Shown here: one piece after another, positions 17,786 to 27,655 of the stretch
How positions within the stretch are numbered: position 1 is the stretch's first letter
How the letters are laid out: each line of letters opens with the position of its first letter
DNA from: Planctomycetaceae bacterium
GTDB lineage: Bacteria; Planctomycetota; Planctomycetia; Gemmatales; Gemmataceae
Assembly (NCBI GenBank): GCA_013823135.1
Contig: PNLP01000004.1
Location: 1-64,000, forward strand
DNA: 64,000 bases
Direction of reading: 5' to 3'
Position numbers and translations under genes: made by a program
Notes under the pieces: generated by a model
Told to the model about the DNA's origin: nothing
Databases searched by the model: none
What the model saw: the letters and a program-made list of their open reading frames with translations, nothing else

Positions 17786-19303
17786 CTATCCCGAATAAGC
17801 CTCGTCCTGCTCGATCCGGCTCAGAACCCAATCGAAATCGCCGTTGGTAATTTTGCTGCCGCAATACGCGCATTCGCCGGCCATGTTGACCTTGAGCGCG
17901 GCCCCACAGTTGGGGCAGTTCTGATTCGGCTGTTGGCATTGCGTTGCACGACGTGAGCGGATGAACGTCCAATACTCGCTGAATTTCGTGGGGGTTTTCT
18001 TATCGCCGCGGACGACCTTACCCTTGGCATCTTCAACGTAATCAATCATCGACGCGAAGATCCGGCAGGTGATCGAATCGTAGAACGCGTCCTTCCCGAA
18101 GCGTACCAACTTGATTTGTTCCACCTTCACATCATCGAGGACGTTCCGGAGATCCTGTTTACGATACGCCTCGATCCAGTACCGATGAGTCTGAAAGATG
18201 GCATCAGTTTCGTAAGGCCGAGCGAGATCCCATTGCCGTGAACTCCAGGCTTTCTGAAGTTCACGGAAAATGTGTTTCACGCGATCGAGAAAGACAGGGA
18301 GTGCGAAATCCGCATTGATCTCCATGAAGCGTGTGCGGGCGGCACCAAGGTTCGGCTGGAACACTGTCGGTTCATCCCGACCCACATCCTCGACAGTGGT
18401 CGTGAGTTGCGGGCCACGTTGCTCTCGGCCCACAAGTGTAATCGCATCGACGCCCCAGTCGAGGGAACCGGCTTTCACCACCATCTGACAATATTTGCAC
18501 GACCCGTTTGGATTGAGTTCCAATCCCGCACCGCAGTTGGGGCAGTTATTGGATTGAAGTTTCCCAGGAGGCTTCGAGAGCAAATCACGCTCACGGCTGA
18601 AGCTCCATTCTTCAACGGCATACCAGGTGTGTTCCTTACCATCTTGGGTTTTCTCGACGTAGTTCGCTTCGAATTTCATCCTTACACGAAGCATCGGCCC
18701 TGGCAAAGCAACATCGATCACGTGTAATGCACCGACAATCACTCCGCTGACTTCCGCAAGTTCTGGCGGAGCCATCTTCGCGAGGCTCTGGCGAGCCTCC
18801 GGGCTCAGAAAGGGAGAGTAGGCCGCGATCTGACGCTTGCCCCGGGCCATGTGAGCGTTCGCGTACAATCCCATCACGAAATCGAAGAACAGATGCTCCG
18901 AGAAATTCGGGTCATACTTCCGCCACGCGTCGAACCGTTCGTGAATAGGCTGTCGATCAGATACAATCTCGCGGCGGGGAGATTGCGATGAAAATGATTC
19001 CGCCTGATCGTCTCTCGAATTGAAGTAGAAAATGATGAGGCCGACCAGAACGCAATCAATGACAATCGCCAGACGCGGATGGTGAGCGTGCAACTGGATC
19101 AAGTCAACGATCAACCTCAGAATGACGAACACATCGCCGCTCGAGTGACCGCTGTGTCCACTGCTGCTACCTCCACTGCTACTCCGCGACCCAGAATACG
19201 ACTCGCCGCCACCCACGCGTGCCTCGACGACCCCAGCCGTCAGCAGCACACACCAGACGACGAGGAGATATAAGGGATGACGTGGCTTTAGGGTGCTCAT
19301 CAT
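17786..19303 (-). CDS. Tim44-like membrane protein with two zinc ribbons
   Basis: A 505-residue protein. The N-terminal signal/anchor segment (LYLLVVWCVLLTAGVVEA) is followed by a Ser/Gly/His-rich linker (about 30-58). A second membrane segment lies near 80-95 (LAIVIDCVLVGLIIFYF). A Tim44/TlyA-type domain (HLFFDFVMGLYANAHMARGK onward) follows, then two four-cysteine zinc ribbons: CPNCGAGLELNPNGSCKYC near 265 and CPNCGAALKVNMAGECAYC near 470. Between them is a second Tim44-like alpha/beta stretch. Bacterial Tim44-domain proteins bind membranes or act in transport; the zinc ribbons suggest binding to another protein or nucleic acid. The start overlaps the upstream TPM gene (TGAATGATG), so the two are coupled. 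Confidence 0.82.
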   Translation of the reverse strand: MMSTLKPRHPLYLLVVWCVLLTAGVVEARVGGGESYSGSRSSSGGSSSGHSGHSSGDVFVILRLIVDLIQLHAHHPRLAIVIDCVLVGLIIFYFNSRDDQAESFSSQSPRREIVSDRQPIHERFDAWRKYDPNFSEHLFFDFVMGLYANAHMARGKRQIAAYSPFLSPEARQSLAKMAPPELAEVSGVIVGALHVIDVALPGPMLRVRMKFEANYVEKTQDGKEHTWYAVEEWSFSRERDLLSKPPGKLQSNNCPNCGAGLELNPNGSCKYCQMVVKAGSLDWGVDAITLVGREQRGPQLTTTVEDVGRDEPTVFQPNLGAARTRFMEINADFALPVFLDRVKHIFRELQKAWSSRQWDLARPYETDAIFQTHRYWIEAYRKQDLRNVLDDVKVEQIKLVRFGKDAFYDSITCRIFASMIDYVEDAKGKVVRGDKKTPTKFSEYWTFIRSRRATQCQQPNQNCPNCGAALKVNMAGECAYCGSKITNGDFDWVLSRIEQDEAYSG

Positions 19304-19956
19304 TCACCCCTCGGTCGATTTGGCAGAACGCGGACGTGCTTGGCAGGTATCGGCACGTGTCGAGACAGGTGAGTACCCAGGTCTTGAATCGCTTTGAGTA
19401 ATCCCTCTTGTGGCTCTGCCACGGACTGCAATTGTCGCAACTCGAACAAGAATTTCGCCCAGCATTCTCCCGGCATTTGACGCTCGACTCCGCGGTCTGC
19501 GATCGCGAGAATCCGCTGCTCCAACCGAGACCAGAAAATCAAAATCCCCGTCCGAGCTGGTGTGCCAATGACTCCGTCGAGGAACGCAATTTTGGCAGCA
19601 TCCTGAACCTGTCGCTCGCGCCGAGATGTTGTGGTGAGCCAACGCCTTAACACAGTTCGGTGAGCGAGGGCGGAACCCAGAACAAAGACAAGAATCAACT
19701 CCAACGGAATCCAATCGGGATGTACCTCGATGTGTGAATGCAGGATCACAATCAATACGCCGAACGAACAGACCGCCCCCACGAGATAGTTGATATCTCG
19801 GTAACTGCCAGACCACGGTTCAACGGCCAACACAATCTCTGCCCCGCAGCCTGCTTCAACATGTTCAATCACACATTCCACACGATTGGCAAATTCCAGA
19901 TCGAGTGGTGGGGCAATCCCGAGCCATGAGCGGAATGGAGTGAGAAAACGTTTCAT
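19300..19956 (-). CDS. TPM-domain membrane protein
   Basis: A 218-residue protein. Two hydrophobic segments (about 52-72 and 77-95: INYLVGAVCSFGVLIVIL; WIPLELILVFVLGSALAH) interrupt a TPM-type domain. The diagnostic block is AAKIAFLDGVIGTPARTGIL, then IFWSRLEQRILAIADRGVE; TPM proteins carry 'rTGvLi..s..Er.v.vl.D.gi' there. An N-terminal part of the same domain is seen in VECVIEHVEAGCGAEIVLAV. ATG at 19956 is preferred to a TTG at 19998. It overlaps the zinc-ribbon/Tim44 gene downstream by four bases. TPM proteins are linked to repair of photosystem II in plants and are often membrane-bound accessories in bacteria; the role here is unknown. Confidence 0.78.
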   Translation of the reverse strand: MKRFLTPFRSWLGIAPPLDLEFANRVECVIEHVEAGCGAEIVLAVEPWSGSYRDINYLVGAVCSFGVLIVILHSHIEVHPDWIPLELILVFVLGSALAHRTVLRRWLTTTSRRERQVQDAAKIAFLDGVIGTPARTGILIFWSRLEQRILAIADRGVERQMPGECWAKFLFELRQLQSVAEPQEGLLKAIQDLGTHLSRHVPIPAKHVRVLPNRPRGE

Positions 19957-20111
19957 CAGAACTCGATTGTCGTTTGCTCGGAGGCGACTCTTCACCAAAC
20001 CGACGCTCAGTATCCGCGGGTTGTGCGCGACCGCAACAGGTTTTTTTGCGAATGAAACGATCTAACCACCAACAGGGTGTCTTTGCAGTATGTACTTTCA
20101 ATTCGTAGTGA

Positions 20112-22658
20112 TCAGTTGGATTGGTTAGAATGCGGCGTTGACGGCGCATGCGAGTTTGTGATCTTGAGCGATAGAGACATCAAGGTCACAAGGTAAGCGA
20201 ACGCCCCAGTGATCAACACAGATGTGTAACTAAGGTTCATGGCTACCAATGTTCCAAGAATCAGAGCTATCACACCGCACCCCCCATTTATGCCCCACAC
20301 CCAGGGGACCAACTCCTGCTGCCCAGCCGACATTAGCCGACGAACTCCTAACGGAAACAACATGCCCATTAACAGTGCTTGGGGTGTGATCAATGCCGTC
20401 GCCACTCCGACCCGATAAGACCAATCCCATCCTGCCATCAGTCGCAACCATTCGGGGACGAGAAAAGCAGTTAAAATTGTCCCCATTATGACGCCGAAAA
20501 GCGCCAATCGAGCCACTCCGATTACCCACACCTCACCGACTAATTCCGTAATGTAGCTGCCGCAACCGCCGAAGAAAAGAAGTGTAAACAATACAACGGA
20601 AATCGCGTATGACGGGTGACCAAGGAACAAAATATATCTCTGGATGAGTGCTAACTCGATCATCATGAAACCGATGCCAAGACCACTGAAGTACAGCATA
20701 GTCGGGACAAACAATCTATTCGCTTCCTGACTGTTCACTGAGGCACTCCGCATTGTTCGCAATGGCAAAACAATGAACTTGGAGCATGCAAATAACCCCA
20801 CTAACAAAGCAGCGACGAGAATAATTGATGCGCGACTTGCGAGAGAATGATCCCCGGTCCGAATAGCTTCGATAACGCTGCTCACGGGCCAATCATAATT
20901 AAAGAAAAATGGGCGATCATCTGTGGGTGGACTCAGATCGTATCGCCCACCGCTCACAGCTTGAGGTTCCAGTCGCAACATCCCCGCCAAGTTGAATGGC
21001 AATTCCGTTTCGCTACTGGGCTGTGGCCAAAGTAGCCTGTAGCCGCGGGCCTTGCAGAGTTCCACCAGGGCAGTCTGTTCCTGAATCGTAAACGGAGATC
21101 GTTTCATGATTGCAGTAGACGCCGAAGTATCCAGTCCACCATCAGAGATCATCACGGCAACGTGATCAGCGGGTTTCTGAATACCTGCTCTTTGGAGTGC
21201 ATTCGCCATCAGAACCGCGACCCTTGCGGTTTCCCCATACCGTGAGGGATGATACCAGCGAGTGATACTCAAGAGCCCATCTGGCTTGAGTCTCGCGGCA
21301 TACAAATCGAATGCTTCCTGGGTGTAAAGGCTGTTTTCCGTCATCACCATCGCGCCGGCCATCGACGATGCCCAGGTGTCGATCAAGGACATTTGGATCA
21401 AATCGTATTGGCTAGAATGGCGACTCAATTCGCCGCGTGCCTCGCCGATCGTCAAATGAACACGAGGGTCGGAGTACACACGGCCACTGTAGTCACCGAA
21501 CACCTGTTCCACTGCAAAAACGACGTCGGGATTCAGTTCGACAACATCGACTCGCTTGCTCCCATGTGAAAGGGCAGTCAGAACGTCGCGACCACCCCCG
21601 CCACCAACGATGAACACATCCGTTGGTGGCAACTTCAACGAGGTGCGCAGCACGTATGCTGCTGTTGCGATGTCCCAGTCGAGGAAGCGGAGGCCATTCG
21701 ATTGAGCAGCAACGACGCCATCTTTCAAGATGGGGGTTCCGGCGTCTGAATCGAGTTGTACCCAGAGGGCATTCGGAAACGGCCCCTTAAATTCGCGGCT
21801 CATGCTCATGCCCGCCAGAGATCGGCGACGGGCTTCATCAATTTCTTCGGGCGTGAGCTTTACGCCGCTACGCCGTTCATACTCATTCACGCCAATGCTC
21901 GTGCCAGGGATTTCGGTGGACACCGATACTCTCGCCTGCGCATTCCAGCTTTCCCATAGAACCTTGCTCTGATCTTGCCCCTTTGCAAAATGCAACCGAA
22001 GCAGGGATGGCCAGGCAACGCTAAGACCCCACACGAGCAGCAATCCCAGTGGAACAATAAGGTGCTTACGGGATGATTGAGTCGAACTGCGGCTGAAAGT
22101 AGTTCCTGCAAATGCCATCCCCGCTGCGCAGAGCAGAATCACGCTTGGAGCAGGAAGCCAGTTCAGCAGCGGGACCACCAACAGGCAACCGCCAGCAGCT
22201 CCAACGAGGTCAAACCAGTACAGTTTTGCGAGATCGGAAACGTAGTGGCTCAGGACAAGTGCTATGACATAACCGCTGTAGTAAAATCCACCAAAGAAGA
22301 GGGCTGGAGCCAGCAGCAGTTGGATCGGCTGAGACAGCGGTCCCCAATCGCGGGAGGCCAGAAGTACGAATCCCAGAAGCGCGATCGCGATCGCGATAGC
22401 GGACTTATAAGCAGCCTTGGCGGCGTCTTCTATCGTAACGGGGCTTTCAGAACGGCGAGTTCCCACAAAAACCGCGATTGCGGAGGCCGCCATGGCGAGC
22501 ATGACCGCGGCAAGTATCAGGAAAGCAGAATGGTAGTTCACGGCTACGGACATGAGACGCGTCAGAGCAATTTGCGAGACCAGGACAATCAAGGCCGTCA
22601 TCATCAACCCCAGCTTCACTGACCAGGGTGTCGTGGAGGAGGAAGCCTCAGAACTCAT
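20112..22658 (-). CDS. Membrane-embedded spermidine-synthase-like protein
   Basis: An 848-residue protein with transmembrane blocks at both ends (about 10-200 and 600-830) around a soluble Rossmann methyltransferase-like core. The core reads VFIVGGGGGRDVLTALSHGS, then KRVDVVELNPDVV, then SQYDLIQMSLIDTWASSMAG. This matches the SAM/dcSAM-binding fold of SpeE, but the usual 'DSTDP' catalytic loop is replaced by LIDTWAS. True aminopropyl transfer is therefore doubtful. ATG at 22658 has GAGGAA upstream. It is divergent from the GT39-type gene. Base composition is noticeably more AT-rich than most of the window. Fused membrane-SpeE proteins are common in planctomycetes and remain largely uncharacterised. 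Confidence 0.85.
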   Translation of the reverse strand: MSSEASSSTTPWSVKLGLMMTALIVLVSQIALTRLMSVAVNYHSAFLILAAVMLAMAASAIAVFVGTRRSESPVTIEDAAKAAYKSAIAIAIALLGFVLLASRDWGPLSQPIQLLLAPALFFGGFYYSGYVIALVLSHYVSDLAKLYWFDLVGAAGGCLLVVPLLNWLPAPSVILLCAAGMAFAGTTFSRSSTQSSRKHLIVPLGLLLVWGLSVAWPSLLRLHFAKGQDQSKVLWESWNAQARVSVSTEIPGTSIGVNEYERRSGVKLTPEEIDEARRRSLAGMSMSREFKGPFPNALWVQLDSDAGTPILKDGVVAAQSNGLRFLDWDIATAAYVLRTSLKLPPTDVFIVGGGGGRDVLTALSHGSKRVDVVELNPDVVFAVEQVFGDYSGRVYSDPRVHLTIGEARGELSRHSSQYDLIQMSLIDTWASSMAGAMVMTENSLYTQEAFDLYAARLKPDGLLSITRWYHPSRYGETARVAVLMANALQRAGIQKPADHVAVMISDGGLDTSASTAIMKRSPFTIQEQTALVELCKARGYRLLWPQPSSETELPFNLAGMLRLEPQAVSGGRYDLSPPTDDRPFFFNYDWPVSSVIEAIRTGDHSLASRASIILVAALLVGLFACSKFIVLPLRTMRSASVNSQEANRLFVPTMLYFSGLGIGFMMIELALIQRYILFLGHPSYAISVVLFTLLFFGGCGSYITELVGEVWVIGVARLALFGVIMGTILTAFLVPEWLRLMAGWDWSYRVGVATALITPQALLMGMLFPLGVRRLMSAGQQELVPWVWGINGGCGVIALILGTLVAMNLSYTSVLITGAFAYLVTLMSLSLKITNSHAPSTPHSNQSN

Positions 22659-22931
22659 CTCAATTCCTCGATACATCACGAGTGCTGAAAGGAACGGCAC
22701 AAGCAGACCGATCTTCACACATCCTCAGAAACCAAACGTACGAGTCTGAACCAACCCTATGTGAGACATGCCGTGTGGCGAGACGAGATCGTAAAGAATT
22801 GCAAGTCATTCGATCCGTCGCGACGTGGCCGACGTCAGCAACCTCAGATGCAAGTTGATGATAACAGCAGTAGGATACAGCTTGCCGATCCCGAATGTCA
22901 TCAAATTTGCCTCTCAAGCACATAACCGATA

Positions 22932-24596
22932 ATGCGAGCGAGCGTTACCAACCTTGAGAGCCAGAGAGCCTTTGCCGGTCTCTCAATTTTAATCTGCGCC
23001 TCGTTCGTCCTGTGGTTTTGGTTGCGGGGAAACGCTTTCATCGTAGCAAATGGCGCGACATTCGATGAAGGTGCTCATCTCGCCGCCGGTTACTCATACT
23101 GGGTCACAGGGACGTTCAACGTTAACCCTGAACATCCACCACTTCTGAAGTTGCTCTGGTCAATGCCGTTGGTTCTGAAGAACGCACCACCCTACCCGAG
23201 TGACGTGGCAATCGCCACCGACAACAACCACTGGCACATCGCGGATGCGTTTCTGTACCGCTCCGGTGTGCCGCCACGCACGCTCCTGGACCCGGCGAGG
23301 CGCATGAACCTTATCATCGGGTGTGCCCTGGTATCGCTGGTTGGTTGGATTGCGTATCGGGTGTGGGGTTCGTTGATTGTAGGTGTTGCGGGTTGTGGCT
23401 TCGCTGCGGCCGACCCCACACTTCTCGCCCTCTCGTGCATTCTGAGTATGGACATGGGTGTGGCGTTCTTCGCCTTACTGACGTGCTACCTCTTCTGGGA
23501 ATACGCGGCAACTCCTTCGCGCGGGTTAGTGGTCGCTCTCGGCATCAGCCTTGGCCTAATGCTCGGAGCGAAGTTCTCAGCAGTCGCGATCGTAGCGGGG
23601 CTAGCACTTGCGGGCGTCATTTTCGTATGGCGTGGTGGAACACTCGCGTTGCCTGGGAAACACGAACGTGGCATCGGCCCACTGCTCGAACTGGCTTTGC
23701 GATTGAGCGTGATTGGCACAGTTACACTCGCTGCGATGTACCTATTCCTCGACTTCCCAGAATGGGCCAAGGGGCTGAAATTCCAGCTCACTCGCGGCAG
23801 TCATGGCGACGGCATGGCATACCTCAATGGCGAAATCTCACGCACTGGCTGGTTCCATTATTTCCTGGTCGCGCTTGTGTTGAAGTTGCCGCTAGGGTTG
23901 CTCCTCGCTGCCGGAGTTGCCGCTCTGCGGAGCCCGCTCCGCATTCAACAACGTGCCCTTTTCCTTGTCGTACCGCCACTGATCTACTTCGCGCTGGCCT
24001 CCTATTCACGAGTCAACGTGGGAGCACGAGCCGCATTTCCTTGTGTGCCATTCCTGTATCTGCTCGCGGCAGGGCTCGCCACACCCGGTTGCTGCCGACT
24101 CGCACGCGGTTTGTTACTCACCGTCTGCCTCGGATGGAGCATTGTGGGCACGGAACGCGTGAACCCGAACGATCTCACATACTTCAACGAACTGGTCACT
24201 GGTGACGGGTCGAAACACCTGGCTGACTCGAATCTCGATTGGGGACAGGGTTTGCCAGCGGTCAAGAAATGGATGGACGCCAACGGTGTGGAGATCGTTT
24301 ATCTCGGCTACTTTGGCACGGACCGTCCGGAAGCTCATGGTATCCGGTTCCAGCGCCTTCCAGGGTACGGCCACGTTGGGCAGTCTGACCATGAGATGAT
24401 CTCTGCCCAGGAGAGGCGGCACGTTGTTGCCATCAGCACGAATCACCTTCTCGGCTTGTTCCTCGATGATCCCGAGACTTATGGCTGGTTACGGAATCAT
24501 GTACCTGTTGCGGTGCCGGCCGGGTGCATGTACGTCTTTGATCTGACTGGAGATGTCGAAGCAATTGCACGAGTACGGTCGTTACGGGGTCAGTAA
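22932..24596 (+). CDS. GT39/ArnT-type membrane glycosyltransferase
   Basis: A 554-residue polytopic protein. The first luminal loop carries the catalytic acidic pair (FDEGAHLAAGYSYW, Asp45-Glu46) and NPEHPPLLKLLW near residue 65, the signature of dolichol/polyprenyl-phosphate mannosyltransferase-type (PMT, ArnT) enzymes. About ten membrane helices follow. The C-terminal soluble part (DSNLDWGQGLPAVKKWMDAN; GIRFQRLPGYG) resembles that of planctomycete relatives. It would move a sugar from a polyprenyl-phosphate carrier to an external protein or lipid; acceptor and sugar are unknown. It is divergent from the spermidine-synthase-like gene, and the 273 bases between them hold no other gene. Confidence 0.88.
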   Translation: MRASVTNLESQRAFAGLSILICASFVLWFWLRGNAFIVANGATFDEGAHLAAGYSYWVTGTFNVNPEHPPLLKLLWSMPLVLKNAPPYPSDVAIATDNNHWHIADAFLYRSGVPPRTLLDPARRMNLIIGCALVSLVGWIAYRVWGSLIVGVAGCGFAAADPTLLALSCILSMDMGVAFFALLTCYLFWEYAATPSRGLVVALGISLGLMLGAKFSAVAIVAGLALAGVIFVWRGGTLALPGKHERGIGPLLELALRLSVIGTVTLAAMYLFLDFPEWAKGLKFQLTRGSHGDGMAYLNGEISRTGWFHYFLVALVLKLPLGLLLAAGVAALRSPLRIQQRALFLVVPPLIYFALASYSRVNVGARAAFPCVPFLYLLAAGLATPGCCRLARGLLLTVCLGWSIVGTERVNPNDLTYFNELVTGDGSKHLADSNLDWGQGLPAVKKWMDANGVEIVYLGYFGTDRPEAHGIRFQRLPGYGHVGQSDHEMISAQERRHVVAISTNHLLGLFLDDPETYGWLRNHVPVAVPAGCMYVFDLTGDVEAIARVRSLRGQ

Positions 24597-24658
24597 CTCA
24601 CGCCGGCGTACTCCATACACTACCCCCACACTCTTCACCACATCTGAGGGAAGCAGCG

Positions 24659-25975
24659 ATGGCAGACGACGGCGCGACCAAGCACAAGGTTGTCATCATC
24701 GGGGGCGGGTTCGGAGGGTTGCTCGCCGCCCAGGGTCTCGACAAGCAACCCGTCGACGTGACGATGATCGACCGCCGCAACTTCCACCTCTTTCAACCAC
24801 TGCTGTATCAAGTCGCGACCGGTGGCCTGTCGCCTGCGAACATTGCTTCACCGCTTCGAGGCATCCTCCGCCATCAGCGCAACACGCGGGTACTCCTCGG
24901 CGAGGTCATAGGCTTCGACCTCACCGCGAAACACGTTCAACTCAAGGATGGGACGGAGGTTCCCTTCGACTCGCTGATCGTAGCGACGGGTTCGACGCAC
25001 CACTACTTCGGCAACGATAAATGGGAAGAGTTTGCACCTGGGCTGAAGACCATTGAGGATGCCACAGAGATTCGGCGACGGGTGCTTTCGGCATTCGAGC
25101 GGGCCGAGCGATCGACCGACGCTGCCGAGCGAGCCAGGTTACTTACGTTCGTTGTAGTCGGCGGTGGGCCGACGGGTGTCGAGATGGCAGGAGCGATCCG
25201 CGAACTCGCCCTGCACACCATGAGGTACGACTTCCGGGCCATAGACCCCGCGACGTGCAAAGTCATCATCGTTGAAGGGCAGAACCGAGTGTTGGGTGCG
25301 TTCCATGAATCGCTCAGCGCCAAGGCACTCCGGGCGCTCAATGGTATGGGGATCGAAGTGAAACTCGATTGCCACGTGACAGAAATCACCGCCACATCGG
25401 TCACGGTCAAACCCGATGGCGGGAAGGCCGAGCCCTACAAGATCGAGACGGCCAACGTCGTCTGGGGTGCGGGGGTGAAGGGGAGCCCGCTGGGCAAGAT
25501 TCTCGCGAAGGCGGCGGGCATCGAGACTGACCGCGCGGGGCGTGTGCCCGTGAACGGGGACTGCACAATCAGCAACCGACCCGACATCTTCGTGGTCGGC
25601 GATCTGGCGTCGTTCAAGGGAGCAGATGGAAAGCCACTGCCGGGGCTTGCTCCCGTGGCGATCCAGCAGGGACAATACGTGGCCTCGACCATCGTCCGGC
25701 GGTTGAAGGGAGAGAGCCCAGGGGGTAACTTCAAATACTGGGATAAGGGATCCATGGCGACGATCGGGCGTGCTCAAGCCGTCGGCGAGAGCATGGGCAT
25801 CCGGTTCAGTGGCTACATCGCGTGGCTTGGCTGGCTCTTCATCCACGTTCTGTACATCGCCCGGTTCGAGAACCGCGTGTTGGTGATGATCCAGTGGTTT
25901 TGGAACTACGTCACCCGGAACCGTGCGGCGCGGCTCATCACCGGCGAACGCTCGACCGACGCCCGCAGTGGCTGA
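24659..25975 (+). CDS. ndh: Type II NADH dehydrogenase (NDH-2)
   Basis: A 438-residue flavoprotein that passes electrons from NADH to quinone at the inner membrane without proton pumping. The FAD-binding motif is VVIIGGGFGGLLAAQGL (residues about 11-27). RRNFHLFQPLLYQVATGGLS follows. The NADH-binding motif is FVVVGGGPTGVEMAGAIREL (about 164-183). NRPDIFVVGDLA near 315 is the second FAD contact. The C-terminal amphipathic stretch (YIAWLGWLFIHVLYIARFEN) is the usual membrane anchor. GAGGGAAG precedes ATG 24659. A sulfide:quinone oxidoreductase is unlikely, since the extra cysteines are absent. Confidence 0.95.
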   Translation: MADDGATKHKVVIIGGGFGGLLAAQGLDKQPVDVTMIDRRNFHLFQPLLYQVATGGLSPANIASPLRGILRHQRNTRVLLGEVIGFDLTAKHVQLKDGTEVPFDSLIVATGSTHHYFGNDKWEEFAPGLKTIEDATEIRRRVLSAFERAERSTDAAERARLLTFVVVGGGPTGVEMAGAIRELALHTMRYDFRAIDPATCKVIIVEGQNRVLGAFHESLSAKALRALNGMGIEVKLDCHVTEITATSVTVKPDGGKAEPYKIETANVVWGAGVKGSPLGKILAKAAGIETDRAGRVPVNGDCTISNRPDIFVVGDLASFKGADGKPLPGLAPVAIQQGQYVASTIVRRLKGESPGGNFKYWDKGSMATIGRAQAVGESMGIRFSGYIAWLGWLFIHVLYIARFENRVLVMIQWFWNYVTRNRAARLITGERSTDARSG

Positions 25976-26014
25976 GTCGCGACACTCCTGACTCCCAGCG
26001 TAGAGGGTCGTTAC

Positions 26015-26815
26015 GTGAATCAAGCCCGACACCCCGTTCGAGACACCTGCCGAACGGGGTTCACTCTCATCGAACTTCTCGTCGTGATCGCGATCATCGC
26101 GGTTCTGATCGGCTTGTTGCTGCCTGCAGTTCAGAAAGTGCGAGCCCTCTCGAACCGCGTTGTCGATCAGAACAACCTGAAGCAACTCGGGATTGCCGTT
26201 CAGAATTACGCCTCCGCGAACAACAACGTGTTGCCCCCGGTTCGCACATGGGAGAACGGGGCCTACCGGTGGTGGTTCGGGTTGTGCGACACCTCGGATA
26301 AACTGATCGACTTCCGACAGGGACACTTGATGCCATTCCTGGAGAATAATCAGGGGGCATTGCGTGGCCCGGCCTCGCGGCCAGGGAAGGTGTACATCAC
26401 GTATGACGCGGGCACCGGCGGCTATGGCTACAACTACCGTTATCTCGCTCCAGTACGACCCATTTCTGGCGGCGAGGTGTGGGACAAGGTTCGACTCGAA
26501 CGGGTGGGGAGTACAAGTCAGACGATCTGTTTCGTGACTGCGGCGGGCACAAGCACGAACTCACCGCTAACGGGCGGCCCGGGGTTGATCGAAGTGGGCG
26601 GTTCGGAACCTCCAAGCCGAAACTATCCGACCGTGCATTACCGGTTCTTCGGAGGAATCGCAAACGTGCTATTCGTGGATGGGCACGTCGAATCCCGAAC
26701 CGACCGCACCCGCAACGTCCCACCACCCAGTGATTCCGCCGCAATCCTTGCGTTGCGCGATCAAGAAGATCTCTTCGACCTCGGCACCACTGATGAACTC
26801 TGGGATCTCGAGTGA
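26015..26815 (+). CDS. DUF1559 domain protein, pseudopilin-like
   Basis: A 266-residue family member with a 16-residue leader before [20 protein letters not shown]. The next stretch keeps [14 protein letters not shown], but here the residues after it are [20 protein letters not shown], more divergent than the other two copies. The C-terminal part keeps [20 protein letters not shown], the DG motif, while the HPGG before it is missing. The start is GTG at 26015 with GAGGG upstream. A 9-bp inverted repeat (26032-26040 and 26051-26059) lies within the leader codons and could affect translation. Confidence 0.88.
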   Translation: MNQARHPVRDTCRTGFTLIELLVVIAIIAVLIGLLLPAVQKVRALSNRVVDQNNLKQLGIAVQNYASANNNVLPPVRTWENGAYRWWFGLCDTSDKLIDFRQGHLMPFLENNQGALRGPASRPGKVYITYDAGTGGYGYNYRYLAPVRPISGGEVWDKVRLERVGSTSQTICFVTAAGTSTNSPLTGGPGLIEVGGSEPPSRNYPTVHYRFFGGIANVLFVDGHVESRTDRTRNVPPPSDSAAILALRDQEDLFDLGTTDELWDLE

Positions 26816-26827
26816 GTTGTCCCGAAA

Positions 26828-27484
26828 TCAGTCCGCACGTAGTCTCGTCAACTCGTCCAGCATGTTCTTGCGTGCCCGTTCTTCGCCCTCTTCGACCAGA
26901 ACTTGGTGAAGAAAAATCCTCGGTCGATCGAGGAACCGCTGCAAGACTGCGGCGCGACCGGTACGGTACTCCGGGTCGGGAACGAACGCATACTCACGGC
27001 GAACGTCCGCGGCATATCTTCGGTAGCGCTCCTCCGACGCGCCAAGTATCGCCAGATCGGCATCCAGTAGAACAGCGGCATCCCGTTCCGTGGGCGGAGC
27101 AGTCGCGAGAAGGTGCGCGGTCGCCCGCACAAGGCGTTGCACTTTCTCGATCGTTGCAGTTGGCACATGGAGTGGTTCAAGCAACTCATTCGCCACGTCC
27201 GCACTCCGTACCTCGTTGTCCTTCGCCAGGGGGTCGTACACGACATCGTGGAACCAGATCGCGAGTTGCAACGCGCCGTGGTCGTCCGTGTGAACCGCAA
27301 GGCGACTGGCAACCCGAAAGACTTCCGAGAGATGTTCGAGGTTGTGGTAGTGACGATCCGGACCGGTGTAGGCGGCAACGAGAGCGTCAAACGGCGGGTA
27401 TGCGTCCACGATGGCGACTCCGAACCGGTCGAGCAACCGAACCCAGGCGGTCTGCATCGACTCAATACGCTCAGGAGAGACCAT
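26828..27484 (-). CDS. HD-domain metal-dependent phosphohydrolase
   Basis: A 218-residue cytosolic protein. The HD core is HYHNLEHLSEVFRVA at about 44-58, AIWFHDVVYDPLAKDNEV at about 75-92 (the His-Asp metal pair), and an Asp in LLDADLAILGASEERY near 140. This pattern ('YHNxxH...HDxxYD') defines a subgroup of predicted HD hydrolases found widely in bacteria, with unknown substrate, possibly a nucleotide. ATG at 27484 has AGGAGAG upstream; the alternative at 27517 would lengthen the N-terminus. It is convergent with the DUF1559 gene (12 bases between stops) and divergent from the large membrane/coiled-coil gene. Confidence 0.85.
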   Translation of the reverse strand: MVSPERIESMQTAWVRLLDRFGVAIVDAYPPFDALVAAYTGPDRHYHNLEHLSEVFRVASRLAVHTDDHGALQLAIWFHDVVYDPLAKDNEVRSADVANELLEPLHVPTATIEKVQRLVRATAHLLATAPPTERDAAVLLDADLAILGASEERYRRYAADVRREYAFVPDPEYRTGRAAVLQRFLDRPRIFLHQVLVEEGEERARKNMLDELTRLRAD

Positions 27485-27655
27485 GGCAGTTGTGGGCCTT
27501 GGGAATGGGCGAAGCAACGGAGTGGGCTGATCACCGCGACGTTCGGTATGCTCAATTAGGAATCGGCAATCCTTGCTCTGCGGGTCCGGCCGGTGTTACA
27601 GTTTAGTCATGCGACCACCGGGCGTCCGGTGTTGTTGCCTTGCGATGGAGCGTGC

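Noticed and set aside
25139-26326. A 395-codon open frame antisense to ndh and the DUF1559 gene
   Set aside because: It crosses two confident genes and a gap, and carries no motif.
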